From Saccharicrinis fermentans DSM 9555 = JCM 21142 (GTDB taxonomy: Bacteria; Bacteroidota; Bacteroidia; Bacteroidales; Marinilabiliaceae), in assembly GCF_000517085.1 (NCBI RefSeq), contig NZ_KI912107.1, positions 5,763,980-5,827,979 on the forward strand: a stretch of DNA of 64,000 nucleotides, in the 5' to 3' direction. Positions 56,399 to 64,000 of this stretch are shown here, one piece after another. Made by a program: the position numbers and the translations under genes. The number at the start of each line of letters is the position of its first letter. The first letter of the stretch is position 1. Under the pieces are notes generated by a model. That model made no database searches, had not been told where the DNA came from, and saw nothing but the letters and a program-made list of their open reading frames with translations.

Positions 56399-57448
56399 AT
56401 GATGAAATCTACACATAATTTTTTTGGTAAGTATCAGGATCAGGAAATAACACAATTTGTTCTGGAAAATGACAACGGAATGGTTGTGAAAATATTGGAT
56501 TTAGGGGCTACCATTAGCTCTATTACGATTCCGGGGAAAGACAAGAAACCCATCAGTATTGTTTGTGGCTTTGATTCTTTGGATGGATATTTTTCGGATG
56601 AATACAAGAGTAATGCGCCTTATTTTGGGTGTACTGTTGGACGTTATTGCTCACAAATAAAAGATGCTAAGTTTAGTTGTGAGGGGAAATCCTACCAGCT
56701 GGCTAAAAATTGTGGAGACAATAATCTTCATGGTGGACGAGTTGGATTTGATAAGCGTATATGGGAGGCTACACCTGTTGATACGCAAGGAAAAGTAGGG
56801 GTTCAATTTCACTTGGTAAGCAAAGATGGTGATGAAGGATTCCCCGGTAATGTGGAAGCTACTGTGATGATGTGGCTTACCAAGGACAACGAACTGGTGT
56901 TGAATTATAATGCGACTACTGACCAAACAACACCACTCTCCATGACGAATCATAGTTATTTTAATTTATCAGGATTTGAACGTAGTGTAGAAGGTTTTAA
57001 AGTGCAGGTAAATTCGAATAAACTGCAGGAGATGGATCATACAGGAGCTGGTACTGGAAAAATTTTAGATGTAAGTGGTACAGTTAATGATTTACGTGCA
57101 GGTAAAGTGATTAGTGATGTTCAGGAAAAGCTGGGAGATGGCTTTGAGCATTTTTATATATTTGAGAATCCTCATGAAGAGCTTAAGCCAGTGGCAAAGG
57201 TTGAGGATCCTGCATCAGGACGCAGTCTGGAAGTTTTTTCAACAGAGCCGTGTATGTTGTTGTATACAGCCAAATACATGAGCAATAAGTTAAAAAGAAA
57301 GGAAGACGAAATCTACGGTAAGTATAGTGCTTTTGCTTGCGAAACACACCGTTGGCAGAACGGTCCTAACATTGAAGGCTCACCGAGGTCATTCACAAAA
57401 CCAAATGAAGTATTCAAAAGTACCACTGTATTCAAATTGGCTTATTAA
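56399..57448 (+). CDS. galM: Aldose 1-epimerase (galactose mutarotase)
   Basis: The 349-residue protein has the mutarotase blocks: LDLGATISSITIPGKD near the start, GCTVGRYCSQIKDAKF, NNLHGGRVGFDKRIWEA with the catalytic-site His, TNHSYFNLSG with the second His, and a Glu-bearing ACETHRWQNGPN near the end. It interconverts alpha and beta anomers of galactose or glucose. Here it would speed use of galactose freed by the GH2 enzyme. No clear signal peptide is present, so it is cytosolic. It follows the cycloisomerase by 67 bases. Confidence 0.9.
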   Translation: MMKSTHNFFGKYQDQEITQFVLENDNGMVVKILDLGATISSITIPGKDKKPISIVCGFDSLDGYFSDEYKSNAPYFGCTVGRYCSQIKDAKFSCEGKSYQLAKNCGDNNLHGGRVGFDKRIWEATPVDTQGKVGVQFHLVSKDGDEGFPGNVEATVMMWLTKDNELVLNYNATTDQTTPLSMTNHSYFNLSGFERSVEGFKVQVNSNKLQEMDHTGAGTGKILDVSGTVNDLRAGKVISDVQEKLGDGFEHFYIFENPHEELKPVAKVEDPASGRSLEVFSTEPCMLLYTAKYMSNKLKRKEDEIYGKYSAFACETHRWQNGPNIEGSPRSFTKPNEVFKSTTVFKLAY

Positions 57449-57491
57449 CCAGATTTAGGAATTATTACTCAATCAATAATATTAATATTAG

Positions 57492-57525
57492 CTGATAGAT
57501 AATAGCCCAAAGCTAAAGCTATCAG
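57492..57525 (+). terminator. Intercistronic hairpin, mutarotase to permease
   Basis: CTGATAG (57492-57498) pairs with CTATCAG (57519-57525), followed by TTTTAAAAAAAA. The 20-base loop makes it weak. Confidence 0.35.
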
Positions 57526-57546
57526 TTTTAAAAAAAATCTAAATTT

Positions 57547-58548
57547 ATGATTGGAATATTGTTTGCAATTTTTGCAGGAATTATGCTTGGATTTTATGCC
57601 ATGCCCGAAAAGTTTGTGAAGAATTTTAATTTTGAGAACACTTGGGGTTTTTGTTTCTTGTTTATGCTTTGGATAGTGCCTTGTATTATTGGGTTTTCAT
57701 TGGTGAATAACTTTACACAAGTATTAGCTGATGTGGGAACGCCCATATTACTGAAGATGTTAATACCTAGTTTTTTGTGGGGGATAGGTATGCTCATGTG
57801 GGGTAAGGCAATTAACCATATAGGTTTGTCTCTCGGATTCTCTATTTTTATTGGAACCATTGTGTTTGTTGGTTCAGTATTACCATTTTTTATTCATGGC
57901 TTACCGGCTACGAATATTCTTATCACTATATTATTGGGTATTTTGGTGATTTTGGTAGGTATTATCATGAATGGTCGTGCTGGTATTTTAAGAGAAGGCC
58001 ATCAGTCGGCGCAACAAAGTGGTGCTTCTTCAATGGCTGTAGGTATTGTTATTGCTGTCGTAGGTGGACTCTTGTGTACTGGTTTTAATGTGGCCAATGA
58101 GTTTGGAAAGGATGCCATTGCTGCTGCGGTGGCACAAAATGGAAATGAGAGCTGGTTAACCTCTGTTGCTTCTATGTTTATTGTCTATGTGTCCGGTGGC
58201 CTGTTTGTAATTCCATATTTTATCTATCAAATATCTCGTAAAAATCTTTGGGGTAGTTTTAATGTAGTGGGGGTAGGTAAAAATATTTCGTTAACGGCAT
58301 TAATGGCTGTGTTAAATTTTACTGCTTCTATTTTATTTGCTTATGCCGCTTTTGTATTGGGAAATAAAGGTGGTACAATAGGCTATGCTATATTTAATAC
58401 GATGTCGGTTGTGGTAGCTGTTGTTGGAGGTATTATTACCAAAGAGTGGCTTACTGCCCCGGCTAAAGCCAAATCATCTTTGTATATTGGCTTGGCTGCC
58501 ATGATCATTGGGGTTGTTATTATTGCCGTAGGAAACGGAATGGCATAA
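57547..58548 (+). CDS. RhaT-like sugar:proton symporter family permease
   Basis: The 333-residue inner-membrane protein has about ten hydrophobic segments and resembles L-rhamnose/H+ symporter RhaT: GIMLGFYAMPEKFVKNFNFENTWGFCFLF at the N-terminus (in part), FLWGIGMLMWGKAINHIGLSLG and GKDAIAAAVAQNG in the middle, and ITKEWLTAP near the end. RhaT-like genes occur in several anhydrogalactose loci. It probably carries the monosaccharide freed in the periplasm, such as anhydrogalactose, into the cytosol (inference). It closes the operon and converges on lacI. Confidence 0.85.
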   Translation: MIGILFAIFAGIMLGFYAMPEKFVKNFNFENTWGFCFLFMLWIVPCIIGFSLVNNFTQVLADVGTPILLKMLIPSFLWGIGMLMWGKAINHIGLSLGFSIFIGTIVFVGSVLPFFIHGLPATNILITILLGILVILVGIIMNGRAGILREGHQSAQQSGASSMAVGIVIAVVGGLLCTGFNVANEFGKDAIAAAVAQNGNESWLTSVASMFIVYVSGGLFVIPYFIYQISRKNLWGSFNVVGVGKNISLTALMAVLNFTASILFAYAAFVLGNKGGTIGYAIFNTMSVVVAVVGGIITKEWLTAPAKAKSSLYIGLAAMIIGVVIIAVGNGMA

Positions 58549-58593
58549 AATAAATATTGGCTCATCACGAGTTCTATTGTTCCTGTATCTTAT

Positions 58594-58628
58594 ACGAAGG
58601 CTTGATGTCTATTGCATCAAGCCTTCGT
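58594..58628. terminator. Hairpin between the permease and lacI genes
   Basis: ACGAAGGCTTGATG (58594-58607) and CATCAAGCCTTCGT (58615-58628) form a perfect 14-bp stem with a 7-base loop. The right arm is also the last codons of the lacI gene (YEGLM). Neither side has a good T run. It may act on both converging transcripts. Confidence 0.6.
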
Positions 58629-59664
58629 AAAAATCTATATTTTCAGCATTTAATATATCTACCGGTAACAGGTTTTGTGGATTGACGGCTTCTTTTCGGA
58701 ACAAGGCATTGAATAAGAGCATGACAGCATTGAACCCTTGCGATTTGGATTGTTGACCTATGATCAGGTCTATGTAACCTTCTTTGAGGTAGGTGATGTT
58801 TTCGATGAGGGTGTCAAAACCTATTACAATAAAGTCTTTTCGCTTGTATTTCTTTAGAATAGAAGCAATTTTATATGCCCTGGAGTTTGGTACATATATG
58901 AGTTGAATATTGGGGTGTTTGTTTAAATATTGCATCAATTGTTTATCGTATTCCGACTCATCCTTATTGGTCTTGATATCTAAATGGAATATCTGCGATT
59001 GGTCCGAATGTTTATGGTCAAAGTATTGGATAAAACCGTCGATTCGATCCTGGAGGTGTGAATATTCCTGTTTTTCTTTTGAGATATATGCTATGAGAAT
59101 GTGATGGTTTTTTTGTAATGCCATCGCACATAGACTAGCAGCAGTTTTTCCGGCTGCTATGGGATCTTGTCCAACATAGGATAGTGGATTTGCCAGTGAA
59201 TGATGTATGTTGATGTGAACGAAAGGAATGCCCTTGTCATTTAAAAGTTCTGCGAAACTTAACGATTCTTGTAGGAACATGGGTACATAAACAACACCAT
59301 CAGGGTTTGATTGGAGTATTTGTTCACAAGCTATTTTAAAATCATCCTTTCTAGGTAAGAAGAGAACCGTTTTTATGTCTACTTTAAATGAGGCTAACTC
59401 CGAGATGGCTTTATGGATTCCAGAGATAGGCCTTTCCCAATATTTAGTGTCGTTGGGGTTGGGAATCAGGCAAACAATATGAAGCTCTTTTTTTAAGGCT
59501 AGATTTCGAGCCATGATGTCTGGTGCGTACCCCAACTCCTGTATGGCTTTTTCTACTTTTTCTTTCGTTTTTTCAGAATACCTTCCGCGTTGGTGGATGA
59601 TGCGGTCAACGGTTCCGGCTGAAACGCCTGCTTTATCTGCAATGTCTACTATTCTAATCTTCAT
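58609..59664 (-). CDS. LacI family transcriptional regulator of the uxa operon
   Basis: The 351-residue protein has the LacI helix-turn-helix (RIVDIADKAGVSAGTVDRIIHQRGRYSEKT, in part), a hinge helix and a periplasmic-binding-like effector domain (AAGKTAASLCAMALQKNHHILIAYI, KDFIVIGFDTLIENITYL). It lies 67 bases after uxaA on the same strand. A perfect palindrome GTGTGCGCACAC lies in the promoter upstream of uxaB, as expected for autoregulation. The effector is probably a hexuronate-derived acid such as tagaturonate or altronate (inference). Confidence 0.9.
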   Translation of the reverse strand: MKIRIVDIADKAGVSAGTVDRIIHQRGRYSEKTKEKVEKAIQELGYAPDIMARNLALKKELHIVCLIPNPNDTKYWERPISGIHKAISELASFKVDIKTVLFLPRKDDFKIACEQILQSNPDGVVYVPMFLQESLSFAELLNDKGIPFVHINIHHSLANPLSYVGQDPIAAGKTAASLCAMALQKNHHILIAYISKEKQEYSHLQDRIDGFIQYFDHKHSDQSQIFHLDIKTNKDESEYDKQLMQYLNKHPNIQLIYVPNSRAYKIASILKKYKRKDFIVIGFDTLIENITYLKEGYIDLIIGQQSKSQGFNAVMLLFNALFRKEAVNPQNLLPVDILNAENIDFYEGLMQ

Positions 59665-59731
59665 ACTAACTCCGAATTAACTAAAAAAAAACGATGTAAG
59701 AAAATTTCCGTCTTCAATGCCTTACCTTCTA

Positions 59732-61222
59732 TTATAGGGTGACGCCACTTTTGAATATAGCAATCTCTTTAAATTTAGCGATTTCATGTTTTAGTTTTTT
59801 TCCACTGGCGACTTCTATTATAAATGAGGTCAGTTCTTTCCTTAATGCTTCCATACTCTTTCCTTCATCAATCAATCCACCCGCATTAAAATCCATCCAG
59901 TTATTTTTGTGTTTGAATAGGGTAGAGTTGGTAGCAATCTTCATGGTAGGGACAAAACTACCAAAGGGCGTTCCTCTTCCTGTTGTAAATAGCACCATTT
60001 GGCAGCCTGTAAATCCAAGTGCAGAGCAGGCTACCAAATCGTTTCCTGGCGACCAAAGTAGGTTTAATCCGGGTGTCTTTATTTTTTCTGCGTAATCGAC
60101 CACATCACTAACCATGGCATGACCTCCCTTTTGAACACAGCCCAGTGATTTTTCTTCCAGGGTGGTGATTCCTCCATTTTTATTGCCTGGTGAGGGGTTT
60201 TCGTAGATGGGCTGATTACTGGTTCTGAAATAGTCTTTAAAGCCATTGATCAGGTCAACGGTTTTATCGAAAATGTTTTCTGTTTGAGCCCGTTCCATCA
60301 ATATGGTTTCTGCACCAAACATTTCAGGTACTTCTGTAAGTACAGTGGTGCCTCCTTGTGCCACTAACCAATCTGAAAAGCGCCCCAAGAGTGGATTGGC
60401 CGTTATTCCTGAGAACCCATCACTTCCCCCACATTTTAAGCCTATGTTTAGTTTGGAAACAGGGACCTGGCTACGATGGTCTTGTTTCATCTTTTCACTA
60501 AGCATTTTCATGATTTTCAGTCCTTCCTCTACTTCATCCTCCACCTCTTGTGATATGAGAAAATGCACCCTTTCTTCATCCCATTGACCTATAATTTTTT
60601 TTAATTGTGAAATTTGGTTGTTTTCACATCCCAAGCCTAATACCAATACGCCTCCGGCATTGGGATGTTTGATGGCTGCTGCCAGGGCTTTTTGAGTGTT
60701 AAGGTGGTCACCCCCCAGTTGAGAACAGCCATACTGATGCCCCAATACCAATATGTCGTCTATGTGGCTGGTGTCTGTTTCTGCTTTTAACTGCTCTACG
60801 ATTAGTTTTGCTTGGCCGTTTACGCATCCAACAGTGGGTATTACCCATAGCTCGTTTCTGATTCCTACATCTCCGTTTTTACGTTGGTAACCATGAAAGC
60901 TTAATCCTTCTTTTTTTACAGCAAGTTCTTTGCCATTGGGACTGTATTTGTATTCCAGATTTTCGTTTAAACCGGTGCGTACATTGTGCGTATGTACATG
61001 CTGTCCAATGGTGATGTCCTCTTTGGCTATACCTATGGAATATCTATATTTTATAATGTGCGCTTCTTTTTTGATGGTAGATGAAGCTATTTTGTGACCT
61101 TGAGGAATATCGTTAATAACCAATATTTCTTTTGTTCCCACTTGTATCCTCGATCCTTGGGTGATTGGTTCAAGGGCTACTATCACATTGTCATCGGGAT
61201 GTATTTGTAAATAATTATTCAT
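59732..61222 (-). CDS. uxaA: Altronate dehydratase
   Basis: The 496-residue protein has the N-terminal SAF domain (about 1-90) and the two-part dehydratase body: GYQRKNGDVGIRNELWVIPTVGCVN near 115-139 (in part), GLGCENNQI, LKCGGSDGFSGITANPLLG and SPGNDLVACSALGFTGCQM. UxaA removes water from D-altronate to give 2-keto-3-deoxy-D-gluconate and needs Fe2+. The gene overlaps uxaB by 8 bases, so the two are translated together. Its product is the same KDG predicted for the anhydrogalactose operon. Galactarate dehydratase is related but longer. Confidence 0.93.
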   Translation of the reverse strand: MNNYLQIHPDDNVIVALEPITQGSRIQVGTKEILVINDIPQGHKIASSTIKKEAHIIKYRYSIGIAKEDITIGQHVHTHNVRTGLNENLEYKYSPNGKELAVKKEGLSFHGYQRKNGDVGIRNELWVIPTVGCVNGQAKLIVEQLKAETDTSHIDDILVLGHQYGCSQLGGDHLNTQKALAAAIKHPNAGGVLVLGLGCENNQISQLKKIIGQWDEERVHFLISQEVEDEVEEGLKIMKMLSEKMKQDHRSQVPVSKLNIGLKCGGSDGFSGITANPLLGRFSDWLVAQGGTTVLTEVPEMFGAETILMERAQTENIFDKTVDLINGFKDYFRTSNQPIYENPSPGNKNGGITTLEEKSLGCVQKGGHAMVSDVVDYAEKIKTPGLNLLWSPGNDLVACSALGFTGCQMVLFTTGRGTPFGSFVPTMKIATNSTLFKHKNNWMDFNAGGLIDEGKSMEALRKELTSFIIEVASGKKLKHEIAKFKEIAIFKSGVTL

Positions 61223-62672
61223 GGTTGCTGGATTTTATAAATTTACCTAATGCTGATTGAATACCATTTGTCATGATATCTTCTATGTTGGTAGCGATGG
61301 CCTCTGTTAGTCCGTTGATAGTTGTAAGGTCTGTGTTCCAAATCTTCTTATTGGCTAGTATACGTTTACTAAGGTCTGTGTAGGATTGCATGTTTTTCCA
61401 GGCATCCTGTATAAATGTGATATGAGCGTTATTGTCGTTAATGGTAAAAGGAATTCCATTGTATTCACCTTTGTATTGGATGAGTAGGGCGGCCAAAGAG
61501 AAAGTGATTTTTTGTGGTATTTTCCCTGTTGCCTGATAACCATCTATTAAGGAAGGGTAATCACGTGTCATCCACTTGGATAAGGAATTAAGCGATATGT
61601 CTTTTAAAAAGTGACGTATATATGGATTGTAAAACCTTTCGAGGATATCAGCTGCAAATTTATTTAGTGTTTCTGGTGAGCCCTGAATGTTGGGAATTAC
61701 TTCCGATGCCACCATGTCGTGTATAAATCTGGAAATATTACTATCTTCAAAGGCTTCTTTTACCGTTTCATATCCACTTAATAAACCAATGGGAACCAAT
61801 GCAGTGTGTGAACCATTTAAAATACGGACTTTCTTGTCTCTAAATTGGGTCATGTCTTCTAACCAAACCACGTTAAGCCCTGCTTTATCAAAAGGGTATT
61901 TTTCACGGGTTTGTTGGGGTGCCTCAATGGCCCATAAATGAAAATATTCACCCATCACCACCAAATTGTCCTTGTATCCCAGTTCTTTTTGAATTTGTTC
62001 TATATTATCCTTCGGAAACCCGGGTACAATTCTGTCAACCAGTGAGCTACAGAAGGTACAGGAGTCGTTTATCCAAATCATAAAGCCTTTCTCTAGATGG
62101 TTGCTAAGTGCGAGCTCAAGCACTATTTCTTTTAATTGAGTGGCGTTTTTATCTATTAGTTCGCAGCATATAAAATCAAGTCCCTTATCCTTGTCTCCTT
62201 TGAAGTGCAAGTAGCGCTGATATAGTAACTGACATACTTTTCCTGGAAATGATTGAGGAGGTGTTGCAAATATATCTTCGTTTTCTATTCGGCTTATTCC
62301 TGCTTCTGTGGTATTTGAAACCACCAGTTCTAATGCAGGGTGGAGAAAGTATTCCTGGTATCTTTTATAATGGGTATAGGGATTTACCGAATCGATGATG
62401 CAGTCAACCAGTTCTTTTTCTTCTATAGGTGTTCCATCTTTAACGCCCTGAAGTATTACATGGTATAGATTGTCCTGCTTTTGTAAATATTCAACCATTC
62501 CTTTATCGAGCGGTTGAACCACCACTACTCCGTATGGGGTTCCCAGTTCCTTATTCATTTTGTAAATCATCCAATCAACAAATGCACGAAGAAAATTACC
62601 CTCGCCAAACTGAAGTACCTTAAACGGATAGTTTGTTTTGCTTTGGTAAGTTGTTCTGTTTAATAAATTCAT
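61215..62672 (-). CDS. uxaB: Tagaturonate reductase (altronate oxidoreductase)
   Basis: The 485-residue mannitol-dehydrogenase-type enzyme has the NAD motif LQFGEGNFLRAFVDWM near 20-35, the SNTTEAGI motif near 140, and the catalytic-core block VRILNGSHTALVPIGLLSG. UxaB reduces D-tagaturonate to D-altronate with NADH in hexuronate catabolism. It is first in the operon uxaB-uxaA-lacI. No uronate isomerase (uxaC) lies in the window, so the upstream step must be encoded elsewhere. The mannonate enzyme UxuB is the main alternative, but pairing with uxaA settles it. Confidence 0.92.
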   Translation of the reverse strand: MNLLNRTTYQSKTNYPFKVLQFGEGNFLRAFVDWMIYKMNKELGTPYGVVVVQPLDKGMVEYLQKQDNLYHVILQGVKDGTPIEEKELVDCIIDSVNPYTHYKRYQEYFLHPALELVVSNTTEAGISRIENEDIFATPPQSFPGKVCQLLYQRYLHFKGDKDKGLDFICCELIDKNATQLKEIVLELALSNHLEKGFMIWINDSCTFCSSLVDRIVPGFPKDNIEQIQKELGYKDNLVVMGEYFHLWAIEAPQQTREKYPFDKAGLNVVWLEDMTQFRDKKVRILNGSHTALVPIGLLSGYETVKEAFEDSNISRFIHDMVASEVIPNIQGSPETLNKFAADILERFYNPYIRHFLKDISLNSLSKWMTRDYPSLIDGYQATGKIPQKITFSLAALLIQYKGEYNGIPFTINDNNAHITFIQDAWKNMQSYTDLSKRILANKKIWNTDLTTINGLTEAIATNIEDIMTNGIQSALGKFIKSSNHE

Positions 62673-62713
62673 GTTATGATCTTTTATTTTTTAGACATCC
62701 AGTAATTTATTGA

Positions 62714-62743
62714 CAAAGATATAAAAAAAAAGTGTGCGCACAC
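62714..62743 (-). promoter_or_regulatory. uxaB promoter with LacI-type operator
   Basis: GTGTGCGCACAC (62732-62743) is a perfect 12-bp palindrome with the central CG typical of LacI-family sites. On the minus strand TATCTTTG (62721 to 62714) fits the -7 consensus TAnnTTTG, and a TTG lies at 62747-62745, 23 bases further up. The operator sits between the two boxes, where a bound repressor would block transcription of uxaB-uxaA-lacI. Confidence 0.75.
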
Positions 62744-62793
62744 GCAATTATTTTTTTAGGAAGAAACGAAGCTCGATTCAGTTTATCTTATAT

Positions 62794-62885
62794 ATGAAAC
62801 GAGCCAAGGGAATTGTTTCACACACAGGAGGATGATCAATTCTTGTGTGGACCAAGAACCAAAGAAAGATAAGTTTGATCATATG
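62794..62885 (+). promoter_or_regulatory. MKRA leader element upstream of the GH31 gene
   Basis: ATG at 62794 opens MKRAKGIVSHTGG with TGA at 62833-62835; a second ATG (MKLAFFCDC, stop) follows exactly 89 bases later at 62883, in the same spacing as other copies. Another ATGAAACGA word is at 62921. The GH31 ATG is at 63103, further away than in other copies. The remaining gap 62922-63102 shows nothing else I recognise. Confidence 0.5.
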
Positions 62886-63102
62886 AAGTTGGCCTTTTTT
62901 TGTGATTGTTGATTTTTTAAATGAAACGATCTTATAATTAGGTGATTGTGGGTAGTTGTGGGCTTGTTGTAATTTATAACTGTCAGTGGTGTTGTGGGCA
63001 TATGTAACCTACGTTGCAATGTTTGGGACTTTTTTAGCATTGTGTGTATAAGCAATTTTTTTTCTTTGTACAAGAGAGTATCGACTCCTACTTTACAATC
63101 GA

Positions 63103-64000
63103 ATGAATAAAAAAAATTACCTAATGTTGTATTTAAGAAGGATAATCCAGTACTGTTTCTTCGGACTGATAATTTTATTGTCATCCTGTGCGGAGAGGTT
63201 TATTTATAATGTTGAAAAGACGGCTAACACAGTCGTTGTTAAGAGTGATAGTTTGACTATTAGAATTGAGATAGTCGATGAATCTATCATTCACATAGAA
63301 AAAGAATTGGTAGGGATTGCTAAATATGAGATTCCTGATTATGTAACTATTTTAGATCCTCAAGATGTTGATTGGAGTATGGTTGAGCACAATGATCAGT
63401 TGGCTATCATCACAAACAAAGTTCGGGTGATTGTAAAAAGTGATGGAACAATAGAATACCAGGATTCTAAGGGAGAGACCTTGCTAGCAGAAACCAGGGC
63501 GCTTAGTTATATCAAACCGGATGCGCAAGTCGGTAACAGGGTTTCGCAGGCCTTTGAGGCAGGTGATGAAGCTTTATATGGACTGGGACAGTTTCAAAGT
63601 GGTATCATGAACTGGAAGAATGTGCCTGTACGTTTACAGCAATATAACCAGGAAATAGCCATTCCATTTTTGGTTTCCACCAAGGGGTATGGTATTTATT
63701 GGCATAATTATAGTCTTACGGATGTTAATGAGCCACAAAATGAGATTTCGTTTGGGGCTTTAGGTACAGTGAATGGAGCAGAGGACGATCATGTTGTGCC
63801 AGAGGATGGAGAGAAGGAGAATGTAGCAGCGTATGCGATCAAAAAGAATGTGGATAAAAATATACGAGAGACGATCTTTACGCCTACCCAAACAGGAGAA
63901 TATACCTTTGAGGTATTGAGTGATCACAACGGCCGTATGCGTGGAGAAGTCAATCTGAGCATTGATGGAGATGATATTGTCAATTATTCTACTATCTGGA
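63103..64000 (+). CDS. GH31 family glycosidase lipoprotein, 5' part with PA14-like insert
   Basis: An open frame from the ATG at 63103 runs off the window end after 299 codons. It starts with a lipoprotein signal (ILLSSC, Cys near 29). The N-terminal GH31 beta-sandwich follows, with AFEAGDEALYGLGQFQSG near 150-167, LVSTKGYGIYWHNYSLTDV near 193-211 and, from about 255, a segment like a PA14 insert (TPTQTGEYTFEVLSDHNGR). This layout is known from Bacteroidota alpha-xylosidases and related GH31 enzymes acting on alpha-xylosides, glucosides or galactosides. The catalytic part is outside the window, so the substrate is open. It is divergent from uxaB. Confidence 0.85.
   Translation, partial: MNKKNYLMLYLRRIIQYCFFGLIILLSSCAERFIYNVEKTANTVVVKSDSLTIRIEIVDESIIHIEKELVGIAKYEIPDYVTILDPQDVDWSMVEHNDQLAIITNKVRVIVKSDGTIEYQDSKGETLLAETRALSYIKPDAQVGNRVSQAFEAGDEALYGLGQFQSGIMNWKNVPVRLQQYNQEIAIPFLVSTKGYGIYWHNYSLTDVNEPQNEISFGALGTVNGAEDDHVVPEDGEKENVAAYAIKKNVDKNIRETIFTPTQTGEYTFEVLSDHNGRMRGEVNLSIDGDDIVNYSTIW

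Noticed and set aside
62879-63184. A minus-strand 101-codon frame before the GH31 gene
   Set aside because: It overlaps the GH31 signal sequence and leader DNA and resembles no protein family.

Overview
The window looks like the chromosome of a marine, polysaccharide-degrading member of the Bacteroidota, probably Bacteroidia near Marinilabiliales (the rank below phylum is inference). The phylum call rests on a SusC/SusD pair, a one-piece hybrid two-component regulator (HTCS), a fused SecDF of 1000 residues, type IX secretion C-terminal sorting domains, and promoter-like boxes matching TAnnTTTG. A Rex repressor fits a facultative or fermentative anaerobe. No rRNA, tRNA or CRISPR was seen.

Layout. 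(1) 1-16.8 kb is mostly housekeeping. It holds the 3' end of ispF, then a compact minus-strand run tatA, Na+/Ca2+ exchanger, lolD-like ATPase, TIGR02757, trmN6, MATE, comB, and separately secDF. A MacB-like ABC pair follows, with a divergent NtrC-type regulator/kinase pair, rex and a small unknown gene. (2) 17-31.5 kb holds a GH117 anhydrogalactosidase, then an unusual plus-strand catabolic cluster: enoyl-CoA hydratase, AldA-like aldehyde dehydrogenase, secreted GH2, a solute-binding-protein homologue with no signal peptide, and two tandem CaiB/BaiF CoA-transferases. An IclR regulator (minus) and a second, closely similar GH2 follow. I know of no described pathway with this make-up. (3) 31.6-58.6 kb is an agar/porphyran utilisation locus: two secreted proteins, a GH86 beta-agarase/porphyranase, the HTCS regulator, susC, susD, a surface lipoprotein, a GH2 beta-galactosidase, and an operon that appears to take 3,6-anhydro-L-galactose to D-2-keto-3-deoxygluconate, with a mutarotase and a RhaT-like permease. 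(4) 58.6-62.7 kb is a uxaB-uxaA-lacI operon with a clear LacI-type palindrome. (5) The window ends inside a GH31 lipoprotein gene at 63103.

How it fits together. GH86 cuts the polymer outside the cell, SusCD imports oligosaccharides, and GH2 and GH117 split them to galactose and anhydrogalactose. The aldehyde dehydrogenase, cycloisomerase, zinc dehydrogenase and SDR then give KDG, which is also the product of UxaBA. No KDG kinase or aldolase lies in the window.

Main points for a second look: the HTCS gene is cut in its receiver domain by an intact IS701-type element with a clean 4-bp target duplication; an exact 87-bp tandem duplication sits just before susC; a roughly 90-bp leader element, in several copies carrying a short MKRA...SHTGE-like reading frame, recurs upstream of genes; an amber codon interrupts the susD-linked lipoprotein; a second dispersed hairpin family marks cluster 2; and cluster 2 itself may be a new CoA-linked glycan pathway.
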